The position numbers and the translations under genes are program-made. The notes under the pieces are model-generated. The model was not told the origin of the DNA and made no database searches. It worked only from the letters and a program-made list of their open reading frames with translations. Of a stretch of DNA of 25,536 nucleotides, positions 1 to 7,797 are shown piece after piece (within the stretch, counting starts at the first letter, position 1; the number at the start of each line of letters is the position of its first letter). Source of the stretch: SZUA-521 sp041738285 (GTDB lineage: Bacteria > Pseudomonadota > Gammaproteobacteria > Pseudomonadales > Azotimanducaceae); NCBI GenBank assembly GCA_041738285.1, contig JBGSQB010000057.1, positions 1 to 25,536 on the forward strand. The letters are read 5' to 3'.

Positions 1-51
1 CCTTGCGGCGGCGCGCGTGGATTTCACTATCGCGCGCCCGGCACCTGATGA

Positions 52-1158
52 TCAGTCGCCGAGCAGTTCGGTGCCATCGAGGGTCAACCCGAACCCGGTC
101 AGGCCGACGTAGTCGACCTCGCGACCGGCGATGATCCGAATGCGCGATGCACCCAGATCGCGCAGGATCTGCGCACCGACTCCCACCTCCAGCCACTCGG
201 CCCGGCGCGCGACTTCCTTCGACGGCTGATCCGGATTGTTCAATGAGTCGAGCGGCACACCGACGAAGCCGCTGCGCAGATAAATGAACACGCCACCACC
301 GAGTTCCTTGATTTTCTGCAGCGACACATCGAACAGGCTGCTCGGGTGATCGGTCTGGGTGCCGAACACGTCCTCGATGAGTCGTTCACGATGAATGCGT
401 ACCGCAACCGACTTCGTCGCGTCGACGCGGCCGAACACCAACGCGAGGTGTTCGGCGTCTTCGAACTTCGTCTTGTAGGCAAACGCCCGCGCCGGCCCGA
501 TCACGGTCTTGACCGTGAATTCCCGCACCCGCTCCACGAGGTGTTCGCGGCGTTGACGGTAGGAAATGAGATCGGCAATTGACGAGATCTTGAGCCGATG
601 CGTCTTGGCAAACTCGATCAGCTCCGGCAATCGCTTGACGGTGCCATCGTCATTGACGATCTCCGCAAGCAAGCCCACGGGCGGAAGGCCCGCCAGGCCC
701 GCGAGATCGACGCCTGCCTCGGTATGCCCGGAACGCACCAGCACGCCGCCCGTGCGCGCAACCAGCGGAAAGATGTGACCGGGGCGCACGAAGTCCGAAG
801 GGCCAGTGTTGTTGTTGGCCAGCGCCTGAATGGTGTTGGCGCGCTCGTCGGCGGAAATCCCGGTCGTCAGGCCCTGGCGGTAGTCGATCGACACGGTGAA
901 AGCCGTGGTCATCGGCGCATCGTTGCGCGCGACCATCGGGTCGAGGTGCAGTCGCTTGGCGTGATCTTCGAGCAGCGGCGTGCACAGAATGCCGCTCGTA
1001 TGCCGGATCATGAAGGCGACTTTTTCCGGGGTCGCCTTCGATGCGGCCATGATGAGATCGCCTTCGTTCTCCCGATCATCGTCGTCCACGACGATCACGA
1101 GCGCCCCCTCAGCGATGGCTTCGATGACGTCTTCGATCGGGTCGAACGGGGTACTCAT
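52..1158 (-). CDS. ribB: 3,4-dihydroxy-2-butanone 4-phosphate synthase with a degenerate GTP cyclohydrolase II-like C-terminal domain
   Basis: RibB converts ribulose 5-phosphate to 3,4-dihydroxy-2-butanone 4-phosphate plus formate, giving the four-carbon unit of riboflavin. The 368-residue product has the RibB acidic signature DRENEGD at residues 28-34 and HTEAGVD at 145-151. Residues from about 210 onward resemble GTP cyclohydrolase II: VRIHRERLIEDVFG at 253-266 matches the RibA segment that normally carries the first zinc cysteine, and GVGAQILRDLG at 326-336 matches a conserved RibA segment. The three zinc-binding cysteines of RibA are all missing, and its GQEGRG-type loop is not recognisable. 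I therefore expect only RibB activity, with the tail structural or regulatory; RibB proteins with an inactive RibA-like tail are familiar in Proteobacteria. The ATG at 1158 follows a GGAG six bases upstream. Transcription is divergent from the MDR gene across 85 bases, in which I see no FMN riboswitch. Bases 1-51 beyond the stop show nothing I can name. Confidence 0.93.
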   Translation of the reverse strand: MSTPFDPIEDVIEAIAEGALVIVVDDDDRENEGDLIMAASKATPEKVAFMIRHTSGILCTPLLEDHAKRLHLDPMVARNDAPMTTAFTVSIDYRQGLTTGISADERANTIQALANNNTGPSDFVRPGHIFPLVARTGGVLVRSGHTEAGVDLAGLAGLPPVGLLAEIVNDDGTVKRLPELIEFAKTHRLKISSIADLISYRQRREHLVERVREFTVKTVIGPARAFAYKTKFEDAEHLALVFGRVDATKSVAVRIHRERLIEDVFGTQTDHPSSLFDVSLQKIKELGGGVFIYLRSGFVGVPLDSLNNPDQPSKEVARRAEWLEVGVGAQILRDLGASRIRIIAGREVDYVGLTGFGLTLDGTELLGD

Positions 1159-1232
1159 GCATGACTCCGCGGAAAGCTCGCAAGGTTAACATGCCGTCCG
1201 CCAGCTCATATAAGCTCCAATCAGTCTGAAGT

Positions 1233-1237
1233 GGAGG
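1233..1237 (+). promoter_or_regulatory. Ribosome binding site deciding the GTG start of the MDR gene
   Basis: GGAGG lies six bases before the GTG at 1244. The upstream part of this frame offers no better start, so the site supports GTG initiation. Confidence 0.7.
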
Positions 1238-1243
1238 AAGCGG

Positions 1244-2206
1244 GTGCGGCAAATCGTGTGCGTGGACTTCGACCGTCCGCTCGAGGTCCAGGAAAAGCCT
1301 GATCCGAATCCGAAAGCCGGCGAAGTGCTGATCGCGGTCGAGTACTGCGGCGTCAACTATGTCGATGGATTGATCGTCACGGGCCGCTATCAGATCAAGC
1401 CGCCACGCCCCTTCACACCGGGATATGAGGTCGCGGGTCGAGTTGCCGCCTGCGGCGCCGGCGTCGCTGACCTGTCGATGGGCGATCGCGTCGTCGCCAC
1501 ACCGGGGTTTGGGGGTTACGTCGACCGGCTGGTGATCGATGCCACCAGGGCTTCGAAGGTGCCGGCCCGAATGAGTGGCGGACAAGCGGCGAGCTTCGCG
1601 CAAAGCTACTGCACCGCGCTGTTTGCGCTGCGCGATCGTGCGCACCTCGCGGCTGGCGAGACCGTGCTGGTATTGGGCGCCGCCGGCGGCGTTGGCCGGG
1701 CGGCAATCGACGTCGCCAAAGCACTTGGTGCGCGCGTCATTGCCGCGGCGTCGAGTGCATCGCGTCTGGCGCAGTGCCACGATGCGGGCGCGGAGGCCGG
1801 CATCGACTACGGCATCGAAGACCTCAAGACCCGCGCCAAGGAACTTGCCCCCAACGGGGTCGACGTGGTCTTCGATCCGGTGGGCGGTCCGCTGGCGGAG
1901 CCCGCCCTGCGCAGCCTCGGTTACCTCGGTCGCTACCTGGTCATCGGCTTCGCCGGCGAGATTCCACGCCTGCCCACCAATCAGGTGTTGCTGCGCAATC
2001 GCGCCATTCTCGGCGTCGATTGGGGCGCATGGGCCAGCGCGCATCCGGATGCGCAACAGGCGCTCCTGGGCGAGCTGCTCGACTGGGCGGGCGACGGGCG
2101 CATCCGGCCGGTCGAACCCATCGTCTACGCGTTCGATGATGCATCGATCGCGCTTGCGGATCTGATCAAGCGCGCGGTCTATGGCAAGGTCGTGCTGCGG
2201 CCCTAA
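1244..2206 (+). CDS. Zinc-independent medium-chain dehydrogenase/reductase, NADPH:quinone oxidoreductase-like
   Basis: The 320-residue protein is the usual length for quinone oxidoreductase-type MDR enzymes, which reduce quinones or enones with NADPH in the cytosol. A GroES-like N-terminal half (about 1-120) includes the conserved GEVLI and PGYEVAGRV segments (26-30, 59-67). A Rossmann half follows, with the glycine motif LGAAGGVG at 144-151. The cysteine/histidine set of zinc alcohol dehydrogenases is not apparent, as expected for the QOR branch. It starts at GTG with a strong GGAGG. It is transcribed towards a CoA-transferase gene, and the two stops are separated by a palindromic repeat. 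The neighbour might suggest acyl-CoA or enoyl-CoA metabolism, but the true substrate cannot be read from sequence. Confidence 0.88.
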   Translation: MRQIVCVDFDRPLEVQEKPDPNPKAGEVLIAVEYCGVNYVDGLIVTGRYQIKPPRPFTPGYEVAGRVAACGAGVADLSMGDRVVATPGFGGYVDRLVIDATRASKVPARMSGGQAASFAQSYCTALFALRDRAHLAAGETVLVLGAAGGVGRAAIDVAKALGARVIAAASSASRLAQCHDAGAEAGIDYGIEDLKTRAKELAPNGVDVVFDPVGGPLAEPALRSLGYLGRYLVIGFAGEIPRLPTNQVLLRNRAILGVDWGAWASAHPDAQQALLGELLDWAGDGRIRPVEPIVYAFDDASIALADLIKRAVYGKVVLRP

Positions 2207-2211
2207 CCCAG

Positions 2212-2274
2212 GACACTGTCCTCGGAGACGGAAATCCTCCGCGGAGCAAAGCGCATTGCTCCGGGGCAGTGTCG
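2212..2274. repeat. CCCCGGAG-family palindromic intergenic repeat, copy 1
   Basis: The outer arms GACACTGTCCTCGGAG (2212-2227) and CTCCGGGGCAGTGTC (about 2259-2273) are inverted copies with one gap and one mismatch. Nested inside is a perfect hairpin, CGGAGCAA (2242-2249) with TTGCTCCG (2256-2263). It fills the 71-base gap between the convergent MDR and CoA-transferase genes. No T-run follows, so a classic intrinsic terminator is not shown, although the folded RNA could protect or end both transcripts. The left part is shared with the copy near the tRNA gene, including the stretch GGAGACGGAAA. Confidence 0.75.
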
Positions 2275-2277
2275 TCG

Positions 2278-3465
2278 CTAAATCGCGCCGCCCGCGCGCA
2301 GCGCCTCGAGCCGAGCGGCATCGATGCCAACGAGTTCGCTGTAGATGCGGGCGTTGTCCTGCCCCAGCGCAGGACTCGGGGTCGGTTCCGGCGGCGCAAG
2401 CCCTTCGTATCGCAACGGCGTGGTCGGCAGCACGGTGTCGCCGAGCATCGGGTCGTGGACGCGCTTGACCGAGCCGCGCGCGTGCAGGTGCGGATCGTTC
2501 ATTACCTCACTCAAATTCTGCACCGGCGCGCAAATCACATCGTGATCCTGGCATCGACCAAAGATCTCCGCTTTGGTGTGCGTACTGGTCCACGCTTCCA
2601 CCGCCTCGTCGACCGCGGCCATGTTCGCGGCGCGCACAGACATATCGCTGAACCGCGGATCGTCAGCAAGCTCAGGTCGACCCATCGCCTGCGTCAGATT
2701 GCGCCAATGTCCTTCGCGAATGCAGATGATCGCGACATGACCGTCTTTGGCGCGATAAACGTTGTACGGCGCCAGCGAAAGCGCCGCGTGTCGATTGCCC
2801 GTACGCGGTGGATGCGCGCCCAGGAAATGCAATGCGCCGATGGCCGAGGCGAGCGTCGGAAACACCGTATCCTGCATCGCAACGTCAATGGTGGTTCCGG
2901 CGCCTGTTCGCTCGCGCGCGAACAGCGCAGTGGTGATGGCGCCGTACAGGTGAATGCCGCCCAGGAAATCGCACAGCGCAGGCCCTGCCTTGAGGGGTGG
3001 ACCGTCACCGTCTCCAGTGATGGCCATGATGCCGGTCATCGCCTGCACGGTGATGTCCATGGCGAGATAGTCACGGTGCGGGCCCGTGGCACCGTACCCG
3101 GTGCCCGCGGCATAAATCAGCCTCGGATTGATCGCCCGCAGTGCGTCGCTGCCAACACCGTGGCGCGCCATCGTCCCCGGTGAGAAGTTCTCGACCAGCA
3201 CATCCGCCTTGGCAACGAGCGCTCTCAGCAGCGCACGACCGTCGTCGGACTTGATGTTGAGCGTGATGCCTTCCTTGTTGGCATTGAGCATGGCAAAGGG
3301 GTACGTCGCCGAACTCGCTTGCGCCCTACCGCGAAGGCCCTCGCCCAGTGGCGATTCCACTTTGATGACGCGTGCGCCCGCCATGGCGAGCAGATATCCG
3401 CAGTACGGTCCGTTGTAGATCTGACCGAAGTCGAGCACCGTGATGCCGGCCAGTGGTTGCTGCAT
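2278..3465 (-). CDS. CaiB/BaiF family (class III) CoA-transferase
   Basis: Class III CoA-transferases move CoA between carboxylic acids through an aspartyl anhydride intermediate. This 395-residue protein has the typical family length and opening (LDFGQIYNGPYCGYLLAMAGARVIKVE at about 11-37, the CoA-binding N-terminal region). It also has the VLVENFSPGTMARHG segment (89-103), and Asp166 in a CDFLGGIH context is the likely catalytic aspartate. Members include formyl-CoA, succinyl-CoA:mesaconate and carnitine CoA-transferases; the substrate here is not predictable. The ATG at 3465 overlaps the lipoprotein stop by one base (TGATG), so the two are translationally coupled. The gene ends at a palindromic repeat shared with the convergent MDR gene. 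Confidence 0.92.
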   Translation of the reverse strand: MQQPLAGITVLDFGQIYNGPYCGYLLAMAGARVIKVESPLGEGLRGRAQASSATYPFAMLNANKEGITLNIKSDDGRALLRALVAKADVLVENFSPGTMARHGVGSDALRAINPRLIYAAGTGYGATGPHRDYLAMDITVQAMTGIMAITGDGDGPPLKAGPALCDFLGGIHLYGAITTALFARERTGAGTTIDVAMQDTVFPTLASAIGALHFLGAHPPRTGNRHAALSLAPYNVYRAKDGHVAIICIREGHWRNLTQAMGRPELADDPRFSDMSVRAANMAAVDEAVEAWTSTHTKAEIFGRCQDHDVICAPVQNLSEVMNDPHLHARGSVKRVHDPMLGDTVLPTTPLRYEGLAPPEPTPSPALGQDNARIYSELVGIDAARLEALRAGGAI

Positions 3466-3962
3466 CAGCGGACCACTTCCAGTATCTCCTCGTACGCCCG
3501 CCGGATCGCAGCACGGGAACGCTGATGCATGTACGCGCCCACGGCCACCTGATGAACACGCGACATCGTGGCGGTCATGGACGGCTTACTGGCGCCCGGA
3601 CGCCGCGCCTCGATCGTCACGCGCGCAATGAAGCGCGCCGGGCGTTCCGTCGAAGTCCGCTCACCAAATGGATCGAGGGGTGCCTCATTGATCGACAAGT
3701 CTACATCCTCATAGCGCAGCGTGAATTCGACTTCCGCGTCGGTTGCGACTTCCTCGGCACCCGCGGCCGCCAACACGCCGACCAACTCATCACGAAAGTA
3801 GGGCACGAGAAAGCCCGGCATGTCATCGATGATCAAGGAGTACGTCTGCAGCGGCAGCGGCGACTTCCCATCCAGGACTTTCGCCTCAACCCCCGACTCG
3901 ACGGTTGCGCAACCGGCCAACACCATCGTCAGGCAACTCATCCAAAGGCCACATCTCAGCAT
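3465..3962 (-). CDS. Small lipoprotein of unknown function
   Basis: The 165-residue product starts with a short signal having one arginine and a hydrophobic stretch, ending in the lipobox LAGC with Cys18 as the lipidated residue. It should therefore sit in a membrane facing the periplasm. The mature part has mixed alpha/beta character (SLIIDDMPGF, FTLRYEDVD, ARVTIEARR), resembling small outer-membrane-associated lipoproteins, but I cannot assign a family. An in-frame TTG at 3980 would extend it by six residues. I prefer the ATG at 3962 because GAGGA (3968-3972) lies five bases upstream and the resulting signal peptide is compact. It is coupled to the downstream CoA-transferase by a one-base overlap, an odd pairing of envelope protein and cytosolic enzyme. 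Confidence 0.78.
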   Translation of the reverse strand: MLRCGLWMSCLTMVLAGCATVESGVEAKVLDGKSPLPLQTYSLIIDDMPGFLVPYFRDELVGVLAAAGAEEVATDAEVEFTLRYEDVDLSINEAPLDPFGERTSTERPARFIARVTIEARRPGASKPSMTATMSRVHQVAVGAYMHQRSRAAIRRAYEEILEVVR

Positions 3963-4051
3963 CCGGATCCTCGACTTCAACCACGACTCATTGGGTTGAG
4001 TGTAACCCTTGCTTCTCCAATGGGTTCATAGCGTTAATGGGACGCCACGCT

Positions 4052-4056
4052 GGAGG
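4052..4056 (+). promoter_or_regulatory. Ribosome binding site fixing the decarboxylase start
   Basis: GGAGG is six bases before the ATG at 4063. This rules out the longer 4009 start, whose extra 18 residues have no counterpart in the family. The divergent spacer upstream also holds GGGTT (3993-3997) and AACCC (4004-4008), a small inverted repeat that might be an operator. Confidence 0.7.
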
Positions 4057-4062
4057 ACGGAT

Positions 4063-5688
4063 ATGCGGCTCGCAGAAGTACTGCTCAACGCACTGAAGGA
4101 CCGCGGCGCCGGTGAGATTTTCGGCCTGCCGGGCGATTTCGCACTGCCGTTCTTCGAGATCATCGATGGCAGCGGCATCCTGCCCTACTACACCCTGTCG
4201 CATGAGCCGGGTGTCGGATTCGCCGCCGATGCCGCGGCGCGCTATCGATCGGGCCTGGGGGTCGCAGTAGTCACGTACGGCGCCGGCGCACTCAACATGG
4301 TCAACCCCGTCGCCTGCGCATACTCGGAAAAGTCCCCAGTTGTCGTGATCTCCGGAGCGCCGGGCGCCGGTGAGACTGCGCGCGGCCTGCTGCTCCATCA
4401 CCAAGCCAAGACGCTCGACTCTCAGCTCGCCATATTCGAGGAGATCACCTGCGATCAGGTGGTGCTCGACGACGCCGCGCGCGCCCCTGCCGACATCGAC
4501 CGCGTGCTGGGCAACTGCCTCGCCCGATCGCGGCCGGTGTACATCGAGCTGCCACGCGACATGGTTTCGGTGCCGTGCAACCCGGTGGTGATCGCCAACC
4601 GGCCAGCTGCTGATCCCGACGCCGTTGCGGCATGCGCGGAGGAAGTACTCGAGCGCCTCGCAGCCGCGAAACACCCGGTGATGATGGCGGGCGTCGAAGT
4701 ACGCCGCTATGGCCTCGAACAGAAGCTCGCCGAACTCGGTCGACGTCTGGAGATTCCGATTGCCACGAGCTTCATGGGTCGCGGCCTCCTTGCCGGACTC
4801 GACTGCCCGTTGATCGGCACCTACCTCGGCCTTGCCGGTGATCCCGTCGTCTCGGCGCGCGTTGAGGATTCCGACGCGCTGCTACTGCTGGGCGTCATCG
4901 TCAGCGACACCAACTTTGCCGTCTCAGCGCGCCAGATCGACCTGCGCAAAGCCATCGATGCAAGCAACGGACAGGTACGAATCGCTCATCACCACTACCC
5001 GATGATCCCCCTTGCTGATCTGTTGGACGCTTTGATCGCTCGCACCGTGCCACGCGCGCGCACACTGCCTCGACATGCGCCGCATCAGAGCGCATTGGGG
5101 CCACTGGTGGTCGACGATGCGCCGATCGCGCCGGACGACATTGCGCGCGCAGTGAACGATCTGTTCAAACAGCACGCGCTGATGCCGATGGCGGCCGATA
5201 TGGGCGACTGCCTGTTCACTGCAATGGAGATGGAGAACACTGCACTCGTCGCACCCGGCTACTACGCGACCATGGGCTTTGGCGTACCCGCTGGCCTCGG
5301 CCTGCAGGCATCATCGGGTGAACGCCCGCTGATTCTGGTTGGCGACGGTGCCTTTCAGATGACCGGCTGGGAACTGGGCAACTGTCAGCGCTACGGCTGG
5401 GATCCCATCGTGTTGCTCTTCAACAACGCCAGTTGGGAGATGCTCGCCACCTTCCAGCCCCAGACGCCCTACAACCGCCTCGACAACTGGCCATTCCATG
5501 AGATCGCGCGCCACCTCGGCGGCGACGGCGTGCGCGTCTCGACTCGACGCGAGCTGGCCGGTGCGTTGAGTAAGGCGGTTGCGACCCGGGGTCGCTTTCA
5601 GCTGATCGACATCCAGCTGGCGCGGGGTCAGATCTCCCGCGGCCTGGAGCGCTTCGTCGGCGCCCACCGCAAACTCTCAGGCATGTAG
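4063..5688 (+). CDS. ipdC: Thiamine-diphosphate-dependent indolepyruvate/phenylpyruvate decarboxylase (Azospirillum type)
   Basis: The enzyme removes CO2 from aryl 2-oxo acids to give aldehydes, such as indole-3-acetaldehyde (a step to indole-3-acetate) or phenylacetaldehyde. The 541-residue length fits. In order are the PYR domain with GLPGDFALPFF (21-31), catalytic Glu48 in SHEP, and the His-His pair 112-113; a central domain (about 190-345); and the PP domain with the ThDP/Mg motif from GDG (427-429) to Asn-Asn (454-455). The N-terminal third reads very like Azospirillum IpdC/PpdC, which in vitro often prefers phenylpyruvate. The gene stands alone on the plus strand, divergent from the lipoprotein by 100 bases and ending four bases from the convergent selenoprotein. 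Substrate choice among indolepyruvate, phenylpyruvate and other 2-oxo acids remains open. Confidence 0.9.
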   Translation: MRLAEVLLNALKDRGAGEIFGLPGDFALPFFEIIDGSGILPYYTLSHEPGVGFAADAAARYRSGLGVAVVTYGAGALNMVNPVACAYSEKSPVVVISGAPGAGETARGLLLHHQAKTLDSQLAIFEEITCDQVVLDDAARAPADIDRVLGNCLARSRPVYIELPRDMVSVPCNPVVIANRPAADPDAVAACAEEVLERLAAAKHPVMMAGVEVRRYGLEQKLAELGRRLEIPIATSFMGRGLLAGLDCPLIGTYLGLAGDPVVSARVEDSDALLLLGVIVSDTNFAVSARQIDLRKAIDASNGQVRIAHHHYPMIPLADLLDALIARTVPRARTLPRHAPHQSALGPLVVDDAPIAPDDIARAVNDLFKQHALMPMAADMGDCLFTAMEMENTALVAPGYYATMGFGVPAGLGLQASSGERPLILVGDGAFQMTGWELGNCQRYGWDPIVLLFNNASWEMLATFQPQTPYNRLDNWPFHEIARHLGGDGVRVSTRRELAGALSKAVATRGRFQLIDIQLARGQISRGLERFVGAHRKLSGM

Positions 5689-5692
5689 AACG

Positions 5693-6211
5693 TCAGCGCG
5701 TCAGCGCCGCAATCACCTCATCGATCACCGCGTCCGCCTTCGAGCGCATTTCGTCATCGGTCGCATCCTGAATCGGATGCTCAACCAGCACGAAGCGTGC
5801 GTCATTGAGCCCCAGCGCCTTGGCCTGCGTGCGCGCGGCGTCCTCGAATTCTTCCGACGCAATTGAGACCGCAGGAATGCCCTGGATCTCGAACCATACC
5901 GTGTCATGCAAACTGCACGTGGTACAGGAGCCTCAGTCGGCGAGACCTTCCACCACGAGATCGGCCTTCTCGCGGATCTCGTTGCGCAGCGTATCCGGCG
6001 CCGGCTTGGTAAACGTCGGCTTGGTGTAGCGCACCACCTCGATGCCGGGCGCGCGCGCTTTCAGGCGCGCTTCGAGTTGATCGAGCAGCACGTTGCCGCG
6101 CGGCTTGGCGATGTCGAGCATCGCCAGCACACCCGACAACTGCGCGCTGCGCGCCGCAAGCTGTCGCGTGACGGGCACACGCTCGTCAGTTGGATCCAGA
6201 ATGGTCGTCAT
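5693..6211 (-). CDS. UGSC-family selenoprotein (in-frame TGA read as selenocysteine)
   Basis: Translation from the ATG at 6211 gives 92 residues, then TGA at 5933-5935. Continuing in the same frame gives Gly-Ser-Cys-Thr-Thr-Cys and 73 further residues to a second TGA at 5693-5695. The whole product is 172 residues with Sec at 93, spelling U93-G-S-C96-T-T-C99. This is the hallmark of the UGSC family of bacterial selenoproteins, in which Sec or Cys occupies the first position. The frame is continuous, and both halves read as ordinary coding sequence (GIEVVRYTKPTF before, HDTVWFEIQGIPAVSI after). A SECIS-like hairpin begins eight bases past the TGA. A redox role for the Sec/Cys pair is inferred; I know of no firm biochemical function. 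GAGGAG seven bases upstream serves as ribosome site, and only one base separates it from the thioredoxin-fusion stop. Confidence 0.9.
5896..5925 (-). promoter_or_regulatory. Bacterial SECIS-like hairpin
   Basis: On the mRNA strand GUACC (5925-5921) pairs with GGUAU (5900-5896). After an asymmetric internal loop (A against ACAC), CGUGCA pairs with UGCAUG to close the three-base loop GUU. The loop lies 19 bases after the UGA and its first base is G. Both match the general bacterial rule of an apical loop roughly 16-37 bases downstream with G among its first two bases, which SelB recognises. I folded this by eye, and no energy was calculated. The final TGA of the gene should lack such a structure, which would explain why it terminates. 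Confidence 0.65.
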
Positions 6212-6212
6212 C

Positions 6213-7793
6213 TCACATCTCCTCGATTTTGCGGGATACGGGCACAGAGCCCATGTTGCCGCCTACCCAACCATGAAACAGTCCCGAGAATTTGCCGGCA
6301 TCGGCGCCAGCCACGACAATGTGGATCATATCCTCGGACAAGAACTTGGGAACCCGGCGATCGAGCGCCGCAGCATCCATCGTCGCCGCACGTGCCGCAT
6401 CGAAACCTTCACCGGTTGTCTCGTCTGCCACCCGCTCGCGCAGCGGCACCGCCGTGACTTCCTGAATGCGCGCCCGCAGATCCGCCTTCGAGTAGTTGCC
6501 GGTCGCGAGCGTATCGACGTGCTCGGGACACACGACCAGCACGCAATCCATCGTCAGGCTGCGCGGATGATGGATACCCTGCATGACGAGGCCGATGCTG
6601 CCCGCAACCTGGGCGGCGGTGCGCGACTTCTGATCGACGATGAGTTGGGGACCGCTGGTGGCCGGAAAGATCGTCACCACCGAATCTTCGCGCGCAAATC
6701 CGCGCTCAACGTGCAGCGGCGGCCAGTTGCTGCGCTCCTCCCATTCGGCGAAGCACATCGTGAACTTCATCGGGTTCGACAGCGTTGATCGCTCAGTGCC
6801 ACCGGGCCTTGCGCCCCCGACATTGCGCAGCACCAGTCGCAGCGCGCGGCCGATCGTTGCATTCGCGCGATTGCCCTGCCCGAGGGCGCCGATACCCATA
6901 TTCATGCCGATGCGATGGCGGATCGGGCCATTGACGACCATCAAAGGGCTCGCACCCATGGTGGTTGCCATGACACCGTGCACATTGAACTCGTCGGTAC
7001 AAATTGCCTCGAGCGCTGCAATGACCACTGGCAGGTACTCGGGCTTGCAACCCGCAAGCACCGCGTTGATCGCAACTTTTTCAACCGTTGCCTGGCCCAT
7101 GTTGGGCGGCACCACGGCCACGACGTCTTGTGGATCGCGGCGTGTGCCTGACAGCATGTGTACGACCCGCTCGGGCGTCGGTGGCACCACCGGCAGACCG
7201 TCGCTGAAACCCTGATCGAACATGAACTCGAACTCATCGTCCGCCGGCGCGATCTCGATCCGCCGCGCCCGCAGCGGACTGTTCTCGGATTCAGCCCGCA
7301 GCCGATCGACGATCATTGGGTCCGCTGACTTCGAACCGCAGCCAGGCCGCCAGGCAGGAAACGCATCCCAATCGATGTTGGCCCCTTCGTGTTCCGCTTC
7401 CTGCGCCAAGAGATCCGCAAGCTGCGCCCACTCACCGCGCTCGAAACCGATCAGCCGCTGGCGCTCGCCGCCCTCACCGTCCGTGAGAATGACGGTCGGC
7501 ACCGTGTCGATGTCGTAGGCAAAGGACACCTTCAACTTCGAGTCATCCAGAATCGACACCGCGAGGCGGTGACGCTCGACCAATTTCAGGTTGCCGCTGC
7601 GATCCTGACCAACGACGAAAAACTCGGTCGACTCGCCCACCGCCCGGAACAGTGAGTCGAGTGCCGGCATGATCAGATCGCAGGTGGGACAGTCTTCTTT
7701 GACGAACGCGATGAGCGCAGGGCGATGACTCGGATAGCTGCGATCCGCGCCGTGGGTGTCGCGCAGTGCGAACGCAGGTAGTAATGCGGCCAT
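6213..7793 (-). CDS. Thioredoxin-like domain fused to an uncharacterised C-terminal domain, partner of the UGSC selenoprotein
   Basis: The 526-residue protein begins with a thioredoxin/TlpA-like domain (about 1-135) holding the active pair Cys35-Pro-Thr-Cys38 and the cis-proline Pro99 in DTVPTVIL. No signal peptide is visible, so it is probably cytosolic. A linker contains Cys152 in a GCGSK context. Residues 190-526 form a second domain with segments such as FSDGLPVVPPT, VVPPNMGQATVEKVAINAVLAG and MGASPLMVVNGP, which I cannot assign to a known activity. A longer start at 7805 exists, but GGAGGG lies four bases before the ATG at 7793 and nothing resembling a ribosome site precedes 7805. It is the first gene of the pair with the selenoprotein, one base apart. 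The CPTC domain may reduce the selenoprotein or feed electrons to the C-terminal domain; this is inference. Confidence 0.82.
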   Translation of the reverse strand: MAALLPAFALRDTHGADRSYPSHRPALIAFVKEDCPTCDLIMPALDSLFRAVGESTEFFVVGQDRSGNLKLVERHRLAVSILDDSKLKVSFAYDIDTVPTVILTDGEGGERQRLIGFERGEWAQLADLLAQEAEHEGANIDWDAFPAWRPGCGSKSADPMIVDRLRAESENSPLRARRIEIAPADDEFEFMFDQGFSDGLPVVPPTPERVVHMLSGTRRDPQDVVAVVPPNMGQATVEKVAINAVLAGCKPEYLPVVIAALEAICTDEFNVHGVMATTMGASPLMVVNGPIRHRIGMNMGIGALGQGNRANATIGRALRLVLRNVGGARPGGTERSTLSNPMKFTMCFAEWEERSNWPPLHVERGFAREDSVVTIFPATSGPQLIVDQKSRTAAQVAGSIGLVMQGIHHPRSLTMDCVLVVCPEHVDTLATGNYSKADLRARIQEVTAVPLRERVADETTGEGFDAARAATMDAAALDRRVPKFLSEDMIHIVVAGADAGKFSGLFHGWVGGNMGSVPVSRKIEEM

Positions 7794-7797
7794 CGAA

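Noticed and set aside
1159..1243. FMN riboswitch before ribB
   Set aside because: The gap is only 85 bases and I find none of the conserved RFN-element blocks.
1109..2056. 315-residue minus-strand ORF opposite the MDR gene
   Set aside because: It is a shadow of the MDR coding strand and overlaps the RibB start; its composition is not protein-like.
2269..3183. 304-residue plus-strand ORF opposite the CoA-transferase
   Set aside because: It is an antisense shadow of a clear CaiB/BaiF gene with no family features.
5933..5935. Pseudogene reading of the TGA in the UGSC gene
   Set aside because: The frame is intact on both sides, the residue sits exactly at the family's Sec position, and a SECIS-like hairpin follows.
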